Of a stretch of 64,000 bases of DNA, positions 27,091 to 38,574 are shown in pieces (position 1 is the stretch's first letter; every line of letters begins with the position of its first letter). The notes under the pieces were generated by a model. The model was not told where the DNA came from and ran no database searches. It was given only the letters and a program-made list of their open reading frames with translations. The position numbers and the translations under genes are program-made. The stretch lies in the NCBI RefSeq assembly GCF_037975245.1, contig NC_092580.1:35249001-35313000 (forward strand), in the 5' to 3' direction. The stretch comes from Apostichopus japonicus. Its lineage: Eukaryota > Echinodermata > Holothuroidea > Aspidochirotida > Stichopodidae.

Positions 27091-30000
27091 GTAAGATTAA
27101 GTGTATAAAGCAATATAAGCTTGAACAGTTAATCTCATTTCAGTGACATGATAGCAATACTAAGGCTTTTAGTCAGCACTATAACCGCCACATTTCAGAA
27201 CAAAGGTAAGATAAAGTGAATAAAACAAAGGTAAGATAAAGTGAATAAAGCAATATAAGCTTGAACATATAATCTCATTTCAGTGACATGATAGCAATAC
27301 TAAGGCTTTTAGTCAGCACTATAACCGCCACATTTCAGAACAAAGGTAAGATAAGTATCTAACAAAGGTAAGATAAAGTGAATAAAGCAATATAAGCTAG
27401 AACAGTTAATCTCATTTCAGTGACATGATAGCAATACTAAGGCTTTTAGTCTGCACTATAACCACCACATTTCAGAACAAAGGTAAGATAAGTATCTAAC
27501 AAAGGTAAGATAAAGTGAATAAAGCAATATAAGCTAGAACAGTAATCTCATTTCAGTGACATGATAGCAATACTAAGGCTTTTAGTCAGCACTATAACCA
27601 CCACATTTCAGAACAAAGGTAAGATAAGTATCTAACAAAGGTAAGATAAAGCGAATAAAGCAATATAAGCTTGAACAGTTAATCTCATTTCAGTGACATG
27701 ATAGCAATACTAAGGCTTTTAGTCAGCACTATAACCGCCACATTTCAGAACAAAGGTAAGATACGTATCTAACAAAGGTAAGATAAAGTGTATAAAGCAA
27801 TATAAGCTAGAACATTTAATCTCATTTCAGTGACATGATAGCAATACTAAGGCTTTTAGTCAGCACTATAACCGCCACATTTCAGAACAAAGGTAAGATA
27901 AGTATCTAACAAAGGTAAGATAAAGTGAATAAAGCAATATAAGCTAGAACAGTTAATCTCATTTCAGTGACATGATAGCAATACTAAGGCTTTTAGTCTG
28001 CACTATAACCACCACATTTCAGAACAAAGGTAAGATAAGTATCTAACAAAGGTAAGATAAAGTGAATAAAGCAATATAAGCTAGAACATTTAATCTCGTT
28101 TCAGTGACATGATAGCAATACTAAGGCTTTAAGTCAGCACTATAACTGCCACATTTCAGAACAAAGGTAAGATAAGTATCTAACAAAGGTAAGATAAAGT
28201 GAATAAAGCAATATAAGCTAGAACAGTAATCTCATTTCAGTGACATGATAGCAATACTAAGGCTTTTAGTCAGCACTATAACCACCACATTTCAGAACAA
28301 AGGTAAGATAAGTATCTAACAAAGGTAAGATAAAGCGAATAAAGCAATATAAGCTTGAACAGTTAATCTCATTTCAGTGACATGATAGCAATACTAAGGC
28401 TTTTAGTCAGCACTATAACCGCCACATTTCAGAACAAAGGTAAGATACGTATCTAACAAAGGTAAGATAAAGTGTATAAAGCAATATAAGCTAGAACATT
28501 TAATCTCATTTCAGTGACATGATAGCAATACTAAGGCTTTTAGTCAGCACTATAACCGCCACATTTCAGAACAAAGGTAAGATAAGTATCTAACAAAGGT
28601 AAGATAAAGTGAATAAAGCAATATAAGCTAGAACAGTTAATCTCATTTCAGTGACATGATAGCAATACTAAGGCTTTTAGTCTGCACTATAACCACCACA
28701 TTTCAGAACAAAGGTAAGATAAGTATCTAACAAAGGTAAGATAAAGTGAATAAAGCAATATAAGCTAGAACATTTAATCTCGTTTCAGTGACATGATAGC
28801 AATACTAAGGCTTTAAGTCAGCACTATAACTGCCACATTTCAGAACAAAGGTAAGATAAGTATCTAACAAAGGTAAGATAAAGTGAATAAAGCAATATAA
28901 GCTAGAACAGTTAATCTCATTTCAGTGACATGATAGCAATACTAAGGCTTTTAGTCAGCACTATAACCACCACATTTCAGAACAAAGGTAAGATAAGTAT
29001 CTAACAAAGGTAAGATAAAGTGAATAAAGCAATATAAGCTAGAACATTTAATCTCGTTTCAGTGACATGATAGCAATACTAAGGCTTTTAGTCAGCACTA
29101 TAACCGCCACATTTCAAAACAAAGGTATGATAAGTATCTAACGAAGGTAAGATAAAGTGAATAAAGCAATATAAGCTAGAACAGTTAATCTCATTTCAGT
29201 GACATGATAGCAATACTAAGGCTTTAAGTCAGCACTATAACTGCCACATTTCAGAACAAAGGTAAGATAAGTATCTAACAAAGGTAAGATAAAGTGAGTA
29301 AAGCAATATAAGCTAGAACAGTTAATCTCATTTCAGTGACATGATAGCAATACTAAGGCTTTTAGTCAGCACTATAACCACCACATTTCAGAACAAAGGT
29401 AAGATAAGTATCTAACGAAGGTAAGATAAAGTGAATAAAGGCAATATAAGCTAGAACATTTAATCTCGTTTCAGTGACATGATAGCAATACTAAGGCTTT
29501 AAGTCAGCACTATAACCGCCACATTTAAGAACAAAGATAAGATAAGTATCTAACGAAGGTAAGATAAAGTGAATAAAGCAATATAAGCTAGAACATTTAA
29601 TCTCGTTTCAGTGACATGATAGCAATACTAAGGCTTTAAGTCAGCACTATAACCGCCACATTTCAGAACAAAGGTAAGATAAGTATCTAACAAAGGTAAG
29701 ATAAAGTGAATAAAGCAATATAAGCTAGAACAGTTAATCTCATTTCAGTGACATGATAGCAATACTAAGGCTTTTAGTCATCACTATAACCGCCACATTT
29801 CAGAACAAAGGTAAGATAAGTATCTAACAAAGGTAAGATAAAGTGTATAAAGCAATATAAGCTAGAACAGTTAATCTCATTTCAGTGACATGATAGCAAT
29901 ACTAAGGCTTTTAGTCTGCACTATAACCACCACATTTTAGAACAAAGGTAAGATAAGTATCTAACAAAGGTAAGATAAAGTGAATAAAGCAATATAAGCT

Positions 30001-31700
30001 AGAACATTTAATCTCGTTTCAGTGACATGATAGCAATACTAAGGCTTTAAGTCAGCACTATAACCGCCACATTTAAGAACAAAGATAAGATAAGTATCTA
30101 ACGAAGGTAAGATAAAGTGAATAAAGCAATATAAGCTAGAACATTTAATCTCGTTTCAGTGACATGATAGCAATACTAAGGCTTTAAGTCAGCACTATAA
30201 CCGCCACATTTCAGAACAAAGGTAAGATAAGTATCTAACAAAGGTAAGATAAAGTGAATAAAGCAATATAAGCTAGAACAGTTAATCTCATTTCAGTGAC
30301 ATGATAGCAATACTAAGGCTTTTAGTCATCACTATAACCGCCACATTTCAGAACAAAGGTAAGATAAGTATCTAACAAAGGTAAGATAAAGTGTATAAAG
30401 CAATATAAGCTAGAACAGTTAATCTCATTTCAGTGACATGATAGCAATACTAAGGCTTTTAGTCTGCACTATAACCACCACATTTTAGAACAAAGGTAAG
30501 ATAAGTATCTAACAAAGGTAAGATAAAGTGAATAAAGCAATATAAGCTAGAACATTTAATCTCGTTTCAGTGACATGATAGCAATACTAAGGCTTTAAGT
30601 CAGCACTATAACCGCCACATTTCAGAACAAAGGTAAGATAAGTATCTAACAAAGGTAAGATAAAGTGAATAAAGCAATATAAGCTAGAACATTTAATCTC
30701 GTTTCAGTGACATGATAGCAATACTAAGGCTTTTAGTCAGCACTATAACCGCCACATTTCAAAACAAAGGTAAGATAAGTATCTAACGAAGGTAAGATAA
30801 AGTGAATAAAGCAATATAAGCTAGAACAGTTAATCTCATTTCAGTGACATGATAGCAATACTAAGGCTTTAAGTCAGCACTATAACTGCCACATTTTAGA
30901 ACAAAGGTAAGATAAGTATCTAACAAAGGTAAGATAAAGTGAATAAAGCAATATAAGCTAGAACATTTAATCTCATTTCAGTGACATGATAGCAGTATAT
31001 ACTAAGGCTTTTAGTCAGCACTATAACCACCACATTTCAGAACAAAGGTAAGATAAAGTGAATAAAACAAAGGTAAGATAAAGTGAATAAAGCAATATAA
31101 GCTTGAACATATAATCTCATTTCAGTGACATGATAGCAATACTAAGGCTTTAAGTCAGCACTATAACCGCCACATTTCAGAACAAAGGTAAGATAAGTAT
31201 CTAACGAAGGTAAGATAAAGTGAATAAAGCAATATAAGCTAGAACATTTAATCTCATTTCAGTGACATGATAGCAATACTAAGGCTTTAAGTCAGCACTA
31301 TAACCGCCACATTTCAGAACAAAGATAAGATAAGTATCTAACGAAGGTAAGATAAAGTGAATAAAGCAATATAAGCTTGAACAGTTTATCTCATTTCAGT
31401 GACATGATAGCAATACTAAGGCTTTTAGTCAGCACTATAACCGCCACATTTCAAAACAAAGGTAAGATAAGTATCTAACAAAGGTAAGATAAAGTGTATA
31501 AAGCAATATAAGCTAGAACAGTTAATCTCATTTCAGTGACATGATAGCAATACTAAGGCTTTTAGTCATCACTATAACCGCCACATTTCAGAACAAAGGT
31601 AAGATAAGTATCTAACAAAGGTAAGATAAAGTGTATAAAGCAATATAAGCTTGAACAGTTTATCTCGTTGCAGTGACATGACAGCAATACTAAGGCTATT
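27087..31700. repeat. 137-bp array carrying copies of the exon donor
   Basis: About 33 copies of a 137-bp unit. The first unit begins at the genuine splice donor of the exon that ends at 27090 (AAGGTAAGATTAAGTG). Each full unit contains AAAGGTAAGATAA twice, an acceptor-like TAATCTCATTTCAG, a branch-point-like ATACTAAGG, and a second acceptor-like CCACATTTCAG. Copies near 27538/28222 (missing one T, offset 684 bp) and the TTTAAGAACAAAGATAAG variant near 29524/30072 (offset about 548 bp) show block duplications of 5 and 4 units. Confidence 0.95.
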
Positions 31701-32090
31701 TTGAAGCATTTTAACCACAATTAAGCATTTTCAAGAATACGATGACAGCAATGTTGCTTGTTCCAACAACATGGCTCCAACAATTGCTGTGGTGTATAAA
31801 CAGAGTAAACTTAACAAGCTTCTTCATATGTATGACCACAACAATAAGCGATGGATAATATGACAGGAATAATATTATGACTGCAACAATTATTCTGGTG
31901 CAGACAATGTAACTTTTAAAACCCAATGGTATTATTTTATATAAGATATTGTTGATTGAATGTAACCTACTTCCCTTACTCCAGGTAGGGAACCACAATA
32001 TGTGATCTATGATGCCATCAGGGTAGGTGGTCTAAGCTGTACTTAGGCTATCAATCTTCCTCTTGATTTATCCTAGAAACCTGATACTTA
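31701..32090. other. Non-repetitive spacer between two satellites
   Basis: About 390 bp of unique-looking AT-rich sequence between the 137-bp and 52/53-bp arrays. The 95-codon minus-strand frame here (31711-31998) shows no recognisable domain and I regard it as chance. Confidence 0.5.
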
Positions 32091-34030
32091 CTAAGAACAT
32101 GATCAGTGACAACAAGCAGGATTGCTTCAAGAGTATTATAACAACAAGATATGATCAGTGACTACAAGCAAGATTGCTTTAAGAGTATTATCACAACAAC
32201 AATATGATCAGTGACAACAAGCAGGATTGCTTCAAGAGTATTATTACAACAAGATATGATCAGTGACTACAAGCAGGACTGCTTTAAGAGTATTATCACA
32301 ACAACAATATGATCAGTGACAACAAGCAGGATTACTTCAAGAGTATTATTACAACAAGATATGATCAGTGACAGCAAGCATGATTACTTCCAGAGTATTA
32401 TTACAACAAGATATGATCAGTGACTACAAGCAAAATTGCTTTAAGAGTATTATCACAGCAACAATATGATCAGTGACAGCAAGCATGATTACTTCCAGAG
32501 TATTATTACAACAAGATATGGTCAGTGACTACAAGCAAGATTGCTTTAAGAGTATTATCACAGCAACAATATGATCAGTGACAGCAAGCATGATTACTTC
32601 AAGAGTATTATTACAACAAGATATGGTCAGTGACTACAAGCAAGATTACTTCAAGAGTATTATTACAACAAGATATGATCAGTGACAACAAGCATTCATG
32701 CTTTAAGAGTATTATCACAGCAACAATATGATCAGTGACAACAAGCAGGATTGCTTCAAGAGTATTATTACAACAAGATATGATCAGTGACTACAAGCAG
32801 GACTGCTTTAAGAGTATTATCACAACAACAATATGATCAGTGACAACAAGCAGGATTGCTTCAAGAGTATTATTACAACAAGATATGATCAGTGACTACA
32901 AGCAGGACTGCTTTAAGAGTATTATCACAACAACAATATGATCAGTGACAACAAGCAGGATTACTTCAAGAGTATTATTACAACAAGATATGATCAGTGA
33001 CAGCAAGCATGATTACTTCCAGAGTATTATTACAACAAGATATGATCAGTGACTACAAGCATTCATGCTTTAAGAGTATTATCACAGCAACAATATGATC
33101 AGTGACAGCAAGCATGATTACTTCAAGAGTATTATTACAACAAGATATGGTCAGTGACTACAAGCAAGATTGCTTTAAGAGTATTATCACAGCAACAATA
33201 TGATCAGTGACAACAAGCAGGATTACTTTAAGAGTATTATTACAACAAGATATGATCAGTGACAACAAGCAGGATTGCTTTAAGAGTATTATCACAACAA
33301 GAATATGATCAGTGACAACAAGCATGATTGCTTCAAGAGTATTATTACAACAAGATATGATCGGTGACAACAATCAGGATTGCTTTAACAGTATTATCAC
33401 AACAACAATATGATCAGTGACAACAAGCATGAATTGCTTCAAGGGTATTATTAAAACAAGATACGATCGGTGACAACAAGCAGGATTGCTTTAAGAGTAT
33501 TATCACAACAACAATATGATCAGTGACAACAAGGATGATTACTTCAAGAGTATTATTACAACAAGATATGATCAGTGACAACAAGCATTCATGCTTTAAG
33601 AGTATTATCACAGCAACAATATGATCAGTGACAACAAGCAGGATTACTTCAAGAGTATTATTACAACAAGATATGATCAGTGACAACAGGCAAGATTGCT
33701 TTAAGAGTATTATCACAACAACAATATGATCAGTGACAACAAGCAGGATTGCTTTAACAGTATTATCACAACAAGAATATGATCAGTGACAACAAGCATG
33801 ATTGCTTCAAGAGTATTATTACAACAAGATATGATCAGTGACACAAGCAGGATTGCTTTAAGAGTATTATCACAACAACAATATGATCAGTGACAACAAG
33901 CATGATTGCTTCAAGAGTATTATTACAACAAGATATGATCGGTGACAACAAGCATGATTGCTTCAAGAGATTATCACAACAAGAATATGATCAGTGACAA
34001 CAAGCATGATTGCTTTAAGAGTGTACAGAA
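32091..34030. repeat. 52/53-bp dimeric satellite array
   Basis: About 37 units of GATCAGTGACAACAAGCAGG followed by ATTGCTTCAAGAGTATTATT. Two monomer types alternate: one ends ACAACAAGATAT (52 bp) and the other ends ACAACAACAATAT or ACAGCAACAATAT (53 bp), so the working period is about 105 bp. This is the third satellite between exons 26953 and 34084 if its decayed edges are counted, and its sequence is unrelated to the 137-bp array. Minus-strand frames at 33158-33373 and 33414-33716 are repeat shadows (105 is a multiple of three). Confidence 0.94.
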
Positions 34031-34083
34031 TATCATCATAGTTATCACTTAACAAGTGAGTTGAAATAATTTATTTTACACAG

Positions 34084-34253
34084 ATGGAGGGACTCTTGAC
34101 AGAAAGCAAGTCTGAAATATCAGATCTGGAGAAACAACTTAGTGATTTACAGGCTCATATGAAGGAAGAAGGAAGTAATCTTGAGGAAACACAGTCCCAA
34201 GTAAGAGATAAGCAACGACAAATTCAAGAACAGGACAGATTATTAGCAGATAG
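34084..34253 (+). CDS. EEA1: EEA1-like exon 3 of window (coiled coil)
   Basis: 170 bp: 56 codons plus two bases, acceptor TTTACACAG, donor GATAG|GTAAAG. The peptide starts MEGLLTESKSEISDLEKQL and ends QEQDRLLAD plus a split Arg. It aligns by eye with the EEA1 stretch that precedes the AGEGE block. A second good donor (CAA|GTAAGA at 34201) sits inside the exon. It would give an in-frame 117-bp exon, but it does not match the phase of the next exon, so I chose 34253. This is the only exon whose end is not phase 0. Confidence 0.88.
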
Positions 34254-34385
34254 GTAAAGTATACTGTCCAAAGATGTACAAGCTGTTGTATGCTTATAAG
34301 AATGTGTGAAAAGAAGCAGGGTACTGTAAGTAATAATTAAGTGGTCATATTCTTTTCATTTCTGTGAGGCGATTTCCTTTGATTA

Positions 34386-34520
34386 GTGATGAACACATGG
34401 TAGAATGAACTGTATAGATTGAACTGTATGCATATTAACATGGATTGAATGAACTCTGTGTAAGCTAATATGAATAGAATGAACTGTATGCATATTAAAA
34501 ACATGAATACAATGAACTGT
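34386..34520. repeat. Left remnant of array of ~31-bp GAATGAACT units
   Basis: Four or five loose copies of a unit containing GAATGAACTGTATGCATATT. The same family resumes at 36916 on the other side of a retrotransposon fossil, so the two parts probably formed one array before the insertion. Confidence 0.7.
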
Positions 34521-35420
34521 ATGTATTGTTACAAAGTACATATATTATGAATTGGGGAAACGAACACAAGAAAGTAGATAAGAGAGGTAATCTTTAAAAA
34601 TTAATCTAATCAGTGTCTCTTGGTGTATACTGACGACTTAACATAACTACATTACGTACCGGTACTTACTGTAGTTAACTTAGTGCGCGGAGGTACCTCT
34701 GGTTGGCTGGCTGCCGCTGGGCTCCTCGTTGGGGTGTCACATTCAAGGGAAGTCGGCAATCGCTATAGTTATATAGAGGGTGTGTCCGGAAGCCCCAGGA
34801 AAGCGTAAAGTTAATAACAGTTCAGGAAGAGAATATGTCCAAAAGAAAACAGGTCCAAAAGTGGTAGCAAGTAAGAGTCAAATACAGACAGGTTGGTATT
34901 ATGAAGAAAGTCCAAAACGGAAAGGATGATCTACAGGGTTAGGCAGACCTCATAGTTATTTAACGTGGGGTAAGGCTAGTGCCACTCGGAGAAGAGAGGG
35001 TAGGCAGACCTCATAGTTATTTAACGTGGGGTAAGGCTAGTGCCACTCGGAAAATGTAACAGTCTGACACGGACCGTAAAGATACCCTTCAAAATACCCT
35101 ACAGATAAAACAAGAGCCAATGCTTCCTTATCAATTGTAGAATAGTTTCTTTGACTCACATTTAATTTTTTAGAAAAGTAAATAACAGGATGTTCCAACT
35201 ATTGTTCATCCTCTTGAAACAAAACTGCGGTGACTCAGATGCACTTGCATCAATTGTCATTTTAAATGGTTTCTGGAAACGTGGCGCCGCAAGTACAGGC
35301 TCACTAGTAGACCCTATGAGTTTTCAAATGTGGTCTGACAACTATCTGAATATATAAATTTATCTATAAATCTATAATATTATCTATTAATCTATAAATT
35401 TGACCTTCTTCGCTAAAAGG

Positions 35421-35640
35421 CTAGTGAGTGGACTGGCTACATGTCCTATAAAAACCTGTCATTCCCCAAAAAACACACTTTTTGTTTGAAGGAACTGGAA
35501 ATTTATGAATTGCTTCAACATGACCAAGATACATTACGGAAGCCTTTCCTAGATCACTCTTTATAAGATTAAACGTTAAGTTGGCATTCTCAAGTCTCTC
35601 AAAGAAGCGTTGGTCTGATCTATGTGACAATGCCAAAATT
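35421..35640 (-). pseudogene. Gypsy reverse transcriptase C-terminal fragment
   Basis: Open for about 72 codons on the minus strand. The region after the catalytic palm is recognisable from FERLENANLTFNL, YLGHV, FPVPSNKK and GMTGFYR. The catalytic YxDD box and everything N-terminal of it are missing. About 15 residues usually found between YLGHV and the following EAI are also absent, an internal deletion. RNase H remains continue at 35345-35080 in another reading frame. Confidence 0.85.
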
Positions 35641-35659
35641 GTTCTTCCTGGATTATCTT

Positions 35660-36475
35660 TAAGGGGCTGAAAACCATAGATTCATTTGGTGTTTCTCTAG
35701 TTGCAAACAGCACAAAGTCTATGCCTTTATCCCAATCCATCTGACTATTATGACAGTTAAGCTATAGCATACTGTATATTTAAGGGTTTGATGGTAGGCT
35801 CTAGTGCACCATGAGATTCGGGAGGGTAGGCAGATGACGCTGTTTGTTGAATACCTAATCGTTGCAAAACCTCTGAGAACAATCTGCTCATAAATTTGAA
35901 CCTCGATGATGTTGTTCTTCCCTAGGAAGTCCAGCTCTGGTAAAGAACTTCAAAAGTGCATCAGAAACAGCCTTTGTTGTAATATTTCAGAGTGGGATTG
36001 CTTCAGGATATCTGGCAGCCACATCCATTATCATCAAAAGATACATAAAACCTGATCTGGTTTCAGAGAGTCAACCAACACAATCAATGATAACTTTATC
36101 AAAAGGCTGACCTACTGAGATGATATGAATGAGCGGAGCACTCTAAATTTTCTGGTTTCTAGGTTTACCTACAATTTGGTAGGTATCACAACTGCCAAAA
36201 AACATCTTTACATAACTTTGGCCAGCAGAAGTGTCGCAATATGCGATCTCTAGTCTTCCTCACACGTAAATGACCTATTAAATATTTGCATGGTCATGAA
36301 CAACCTCGATGATCTGAGCCCTGTACTCCAAGGCGACAACAATCTGATGAAAAACTAGCCATTCATCATTGGCTGCTACTTCTGGCTGCCGTCACTTTTG
36401 CATAAGCACACCAGACTTTGACATATAATACCCTACTGGTATGTTAGACATCTCCTGTTCAGTATGAGTAGATTC
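35660..36475 (-). pseudogene. Gypsy integrase fragment
   Basis: Broken integrase. The sequence before the zinc-binding motif, a damaged H2C2 finger (HDHA, a frameshifted CDTY, then KPRNQKI), the first catalytic Asp in IIDC, a corrupted GSN segment in which the second catalytic Asp is not visible, and the C-terminal ALFA-type motif as FVLFATRETPNES can each be read in one of the frames. Multiple stops make it a pseudogene. Confidence 0.8.
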
Positions 36476-36915
36476 CAGAAGTTTCTTAATTTGATCGTAA
36501 GCTTTTTGCCTCTTGATCAAGTTTTGCTGATCTAAACCAATGGTTTGACAACATCAGCATTTTTAGCTGGATTCTTAATTTGATTTTCTCAAGATAAATC
36601 ATTAAGATTTGCAAAGAATGTTCCAGCCAGTTGGAAACACTCATCACCAGTTTGAACCTTGATATTATTAACATTAGGTGCTTTACAGGCCATAGAACAA
36701 GTTGTTTCACAAGCCGGCAAAATACCAGGGTATTTTGTTCACAACTTTGCTGTTTCCTCATGGACTGAGGTTTGGTACATACATGAACACAGGGGGAAGT
36801 TTGCATTCGGCCATCAGCAATATCATTGGCAAAGATAAAATCTATACTGTGACTGGCAACCTCTCTACTACTCCTATCTCAACTACCTTGGAGACATACT
36901 CACAATCGATAGACT

Positions 36916-37405
36916 CAGATGCATATTAACATGGATAGAATGAACTCAGATGCAAATAATATAGATAGAATGAACTTAGATGCACATTAACATGAATAGA
37001 ATGAACTCAGATGCAAATAATATGGATAGAATGAACTTAGATGCAGATTAACATGAATAGAATGAACTCAGATGCATATAATATGGATAGAATGAACTCA
37101 GATGTACATTAACAAGAATTTAATGAACTCAGATGCATATATAATATGGATATAATGAACTCAGATGCATATGATATGGATAGAATGAACTCAGATGCAT
37201 ATTAAACATGGATAGAATGAACTCAGATACATATGGATAGAATGAACTCAGATGTACATTAACAAGAATATAATGAACTCAGATGCATATAATATGGATA
37301 GAATGAACTTAGATGCATATTAACATTGATAGAAGAACTTAGATGCATATTAACATTGATAGAAGAACTTAGATGCATATTAACATTGATAGAATGAACT
37401 TGATG
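36916..37405. repeat. Right part of array of ~31-bp GAATGAACT units
   Basis: About 16 loose copies of GATAGAATGAACTCAGATGC followed by ATATTAACATG or ATAATATG. Unit length varies from about 24 to 33 bp. It is the same family as 34386-34520. Confidence 0.85.
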
Positions 37406-37711
37406 TGGAGCTCATCCTCATTGAATCCCAACTCTGGGAGTTTTACAGCTACAAAATTGTGAAATTGCAAGCTATTTACTTTGTTCTTACTGTACTTTGA
37501 TCCTGCCAAATGCATACATGTGCATCACATTGAGTGTGACCTGGTCATGTTAGCATGGCTTTACAAAAGACTGTGGTAAAAGTTTATTTATGTGTTTATG
37601 TTAGTAGTATTTCAGTCATCTCCATCACAAATATAAAGTCTCATTAGTTCTCAATATATATTAATGTTAATTGCTTAATTCATGTAGTATTAATTTTTTT
37701 TACTTTTCCAG
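37406..37711. other. Unique intron end with acceptor
   Basis: About 300 bp without repeats that ends in a strong pyrimidine tract and acceptor (TTTTTTTACTTTTCCAG). Confidence 0.6.
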
Positions 37712-37805
37712 AGATTCTCATATCATAGAGTTACAAGCTTCTGTTCAAAAGCACAAGGCAGACTGTGACAGATTGGAGTCTGAACGTGCAGAGTTGATCG
37801 TGAAG
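37712..37805 (+). CDS. EEA1: EEA1-like exon 4 of window (coiled coil)
   Basis: 94 bp: one base that completes the Arg codon, then 31 codons, donor AAG|GTATTA. The peptide DSHIIELQASVQKHKADCD is followed by RLESERAELIVK. It aligns with the EEA1 segment that runs into the AGEGE block (human reads EKEREDLYAKIQAGEGE across this junction). The phase-1 start fits the 2-base overhang of exon 34084-34253 exactly, which supports both borders. Confidence 0.9.
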
Positions 37806-38520
37806 GTATTACACATGTTGAACAAATGTATGCAAACTCTGAATTTGAAGGCTTAGAGTTGCTTTCTTTACTACAAGAGTAGCATTTGGTTGCAGCCATA
37901 ATGTCATCTAAGTTACTTTTTAATTATTTAACCAATGGTAAAATGGCTTAGGGCAGGAGAGGTGAGAGACGATTATCAATCATATTTGGCTGTTTTATGC
38001 TAAACAACAGCTGTAATATTGCACAATTAAAATTCAAGTATTCATGTAACACAATTCACCAGAACTGTGTTGCACAAGTGAAACAACATAACAGAAAAGG
38101 GCAGGACAGGTTACATTATATAAATGTGAAAGGCATGTTGGTATATTCCTCAGGTAACACAATGTGAAATGAAAGGCCAAAACATTATCCTTAGATCTTT
38201 CTAGATTGGGAAACAGTTTAATGCATTTTTAGCAACCAACTGTATTTAATGCATTTCAATGTAGATGCTATTCTATGTTGACTTGTTGTAATCTTGACAG
38301 TGCTCTGTTGTCATATTAAATTGTCTAAAATTCCTTCCTTGCTGATCTCTGCATGGTTTGTATTAATGAAGCTACTGTATATGTGTCATCCCTGACAACA
38401 ATGTATGCAAGGTTAACTACCACTTCCTGGCAAGGAATTGGTTACTTTTCAGGAATCATCCAATGGTTAGTTAAGAAGACAACAAAGTTAAGACAATGAT
38501 ATTCTGTCTTTCTTCTCTAG
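37806..38520. other. Short intron without arrays
   Basis: 715 bp of unique-looking AT-rich intron that ends in TCTTTCTTCTCTAG, a strong acceptor. This is one of the few introns here without a tandem array. Confidence 0.7.
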
Positions 38521-38574
38521 ATTGAAGCTGGGGAAGGTACAGATACAATAATTCAACAACTGAAACAGGAGAAT
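38521..38574 (+). CDS. EEA1: EEA1-like exon 5 of window (GEG block)
   Basis: 18 codons, phase 0 at both ends, acceptor TCTCTAG and donor AAT|GTAAGT (perfect consensus). It encodes IEAGEGTDTIIQQLKQEN. Vertebrate EEA1 has IQAGEGE...LNQLQEKN at the matching place. This Gly-containing hiccup in an otherwise continuous coiled coil is the most diagnostic EEA1 block in the window. Confidence 0.93.

Larger units (their letters stand above)
34530..36915 (-). mobile_element. Degenerate, rearranged Ty3/gypsy-type LTR retrotransposon
   Basis: Minus-strand fragments of gypsy polyprotein, broken by stops and frameshifts, recognisable in several places. Reading 5'->3' on the minus strand: a post-protease linker-like piece with ANDIAD and PGILPAC (about 36890-36660); the integrase leader and zinc-finger region with YYMSKSGVLM and RKTRDRILRHF (36475-36130); the integrase core with PFDKVIIDC (near 36110) and MDVAARYPEA; and the integrase end with DWDKGIDFVLFA (about 35740-35660). 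This is followed directly by the reverse transcriptase 3' part with ANLTFNL and YLGHV (35640-35421) and by RNase H with PVLAAP and the DAS motif (35345-35080). Known Ty3/gypsy order places RT-RNase H before integrase, so this copy is rearranged. An in-frame TGA follows IIDCVG. The low-coordinate part (34530-35075) has no coding match and may hold LTR remains, including a 60-bp direct duplication near 34938-35050. The element is inactive. Confidence 0.85.

Noticed and set aside
31711-31998. 95-aa minus-strand ORF
   Set aside because: No domain. It lies in the spacer between two satellites with no start or splice support.
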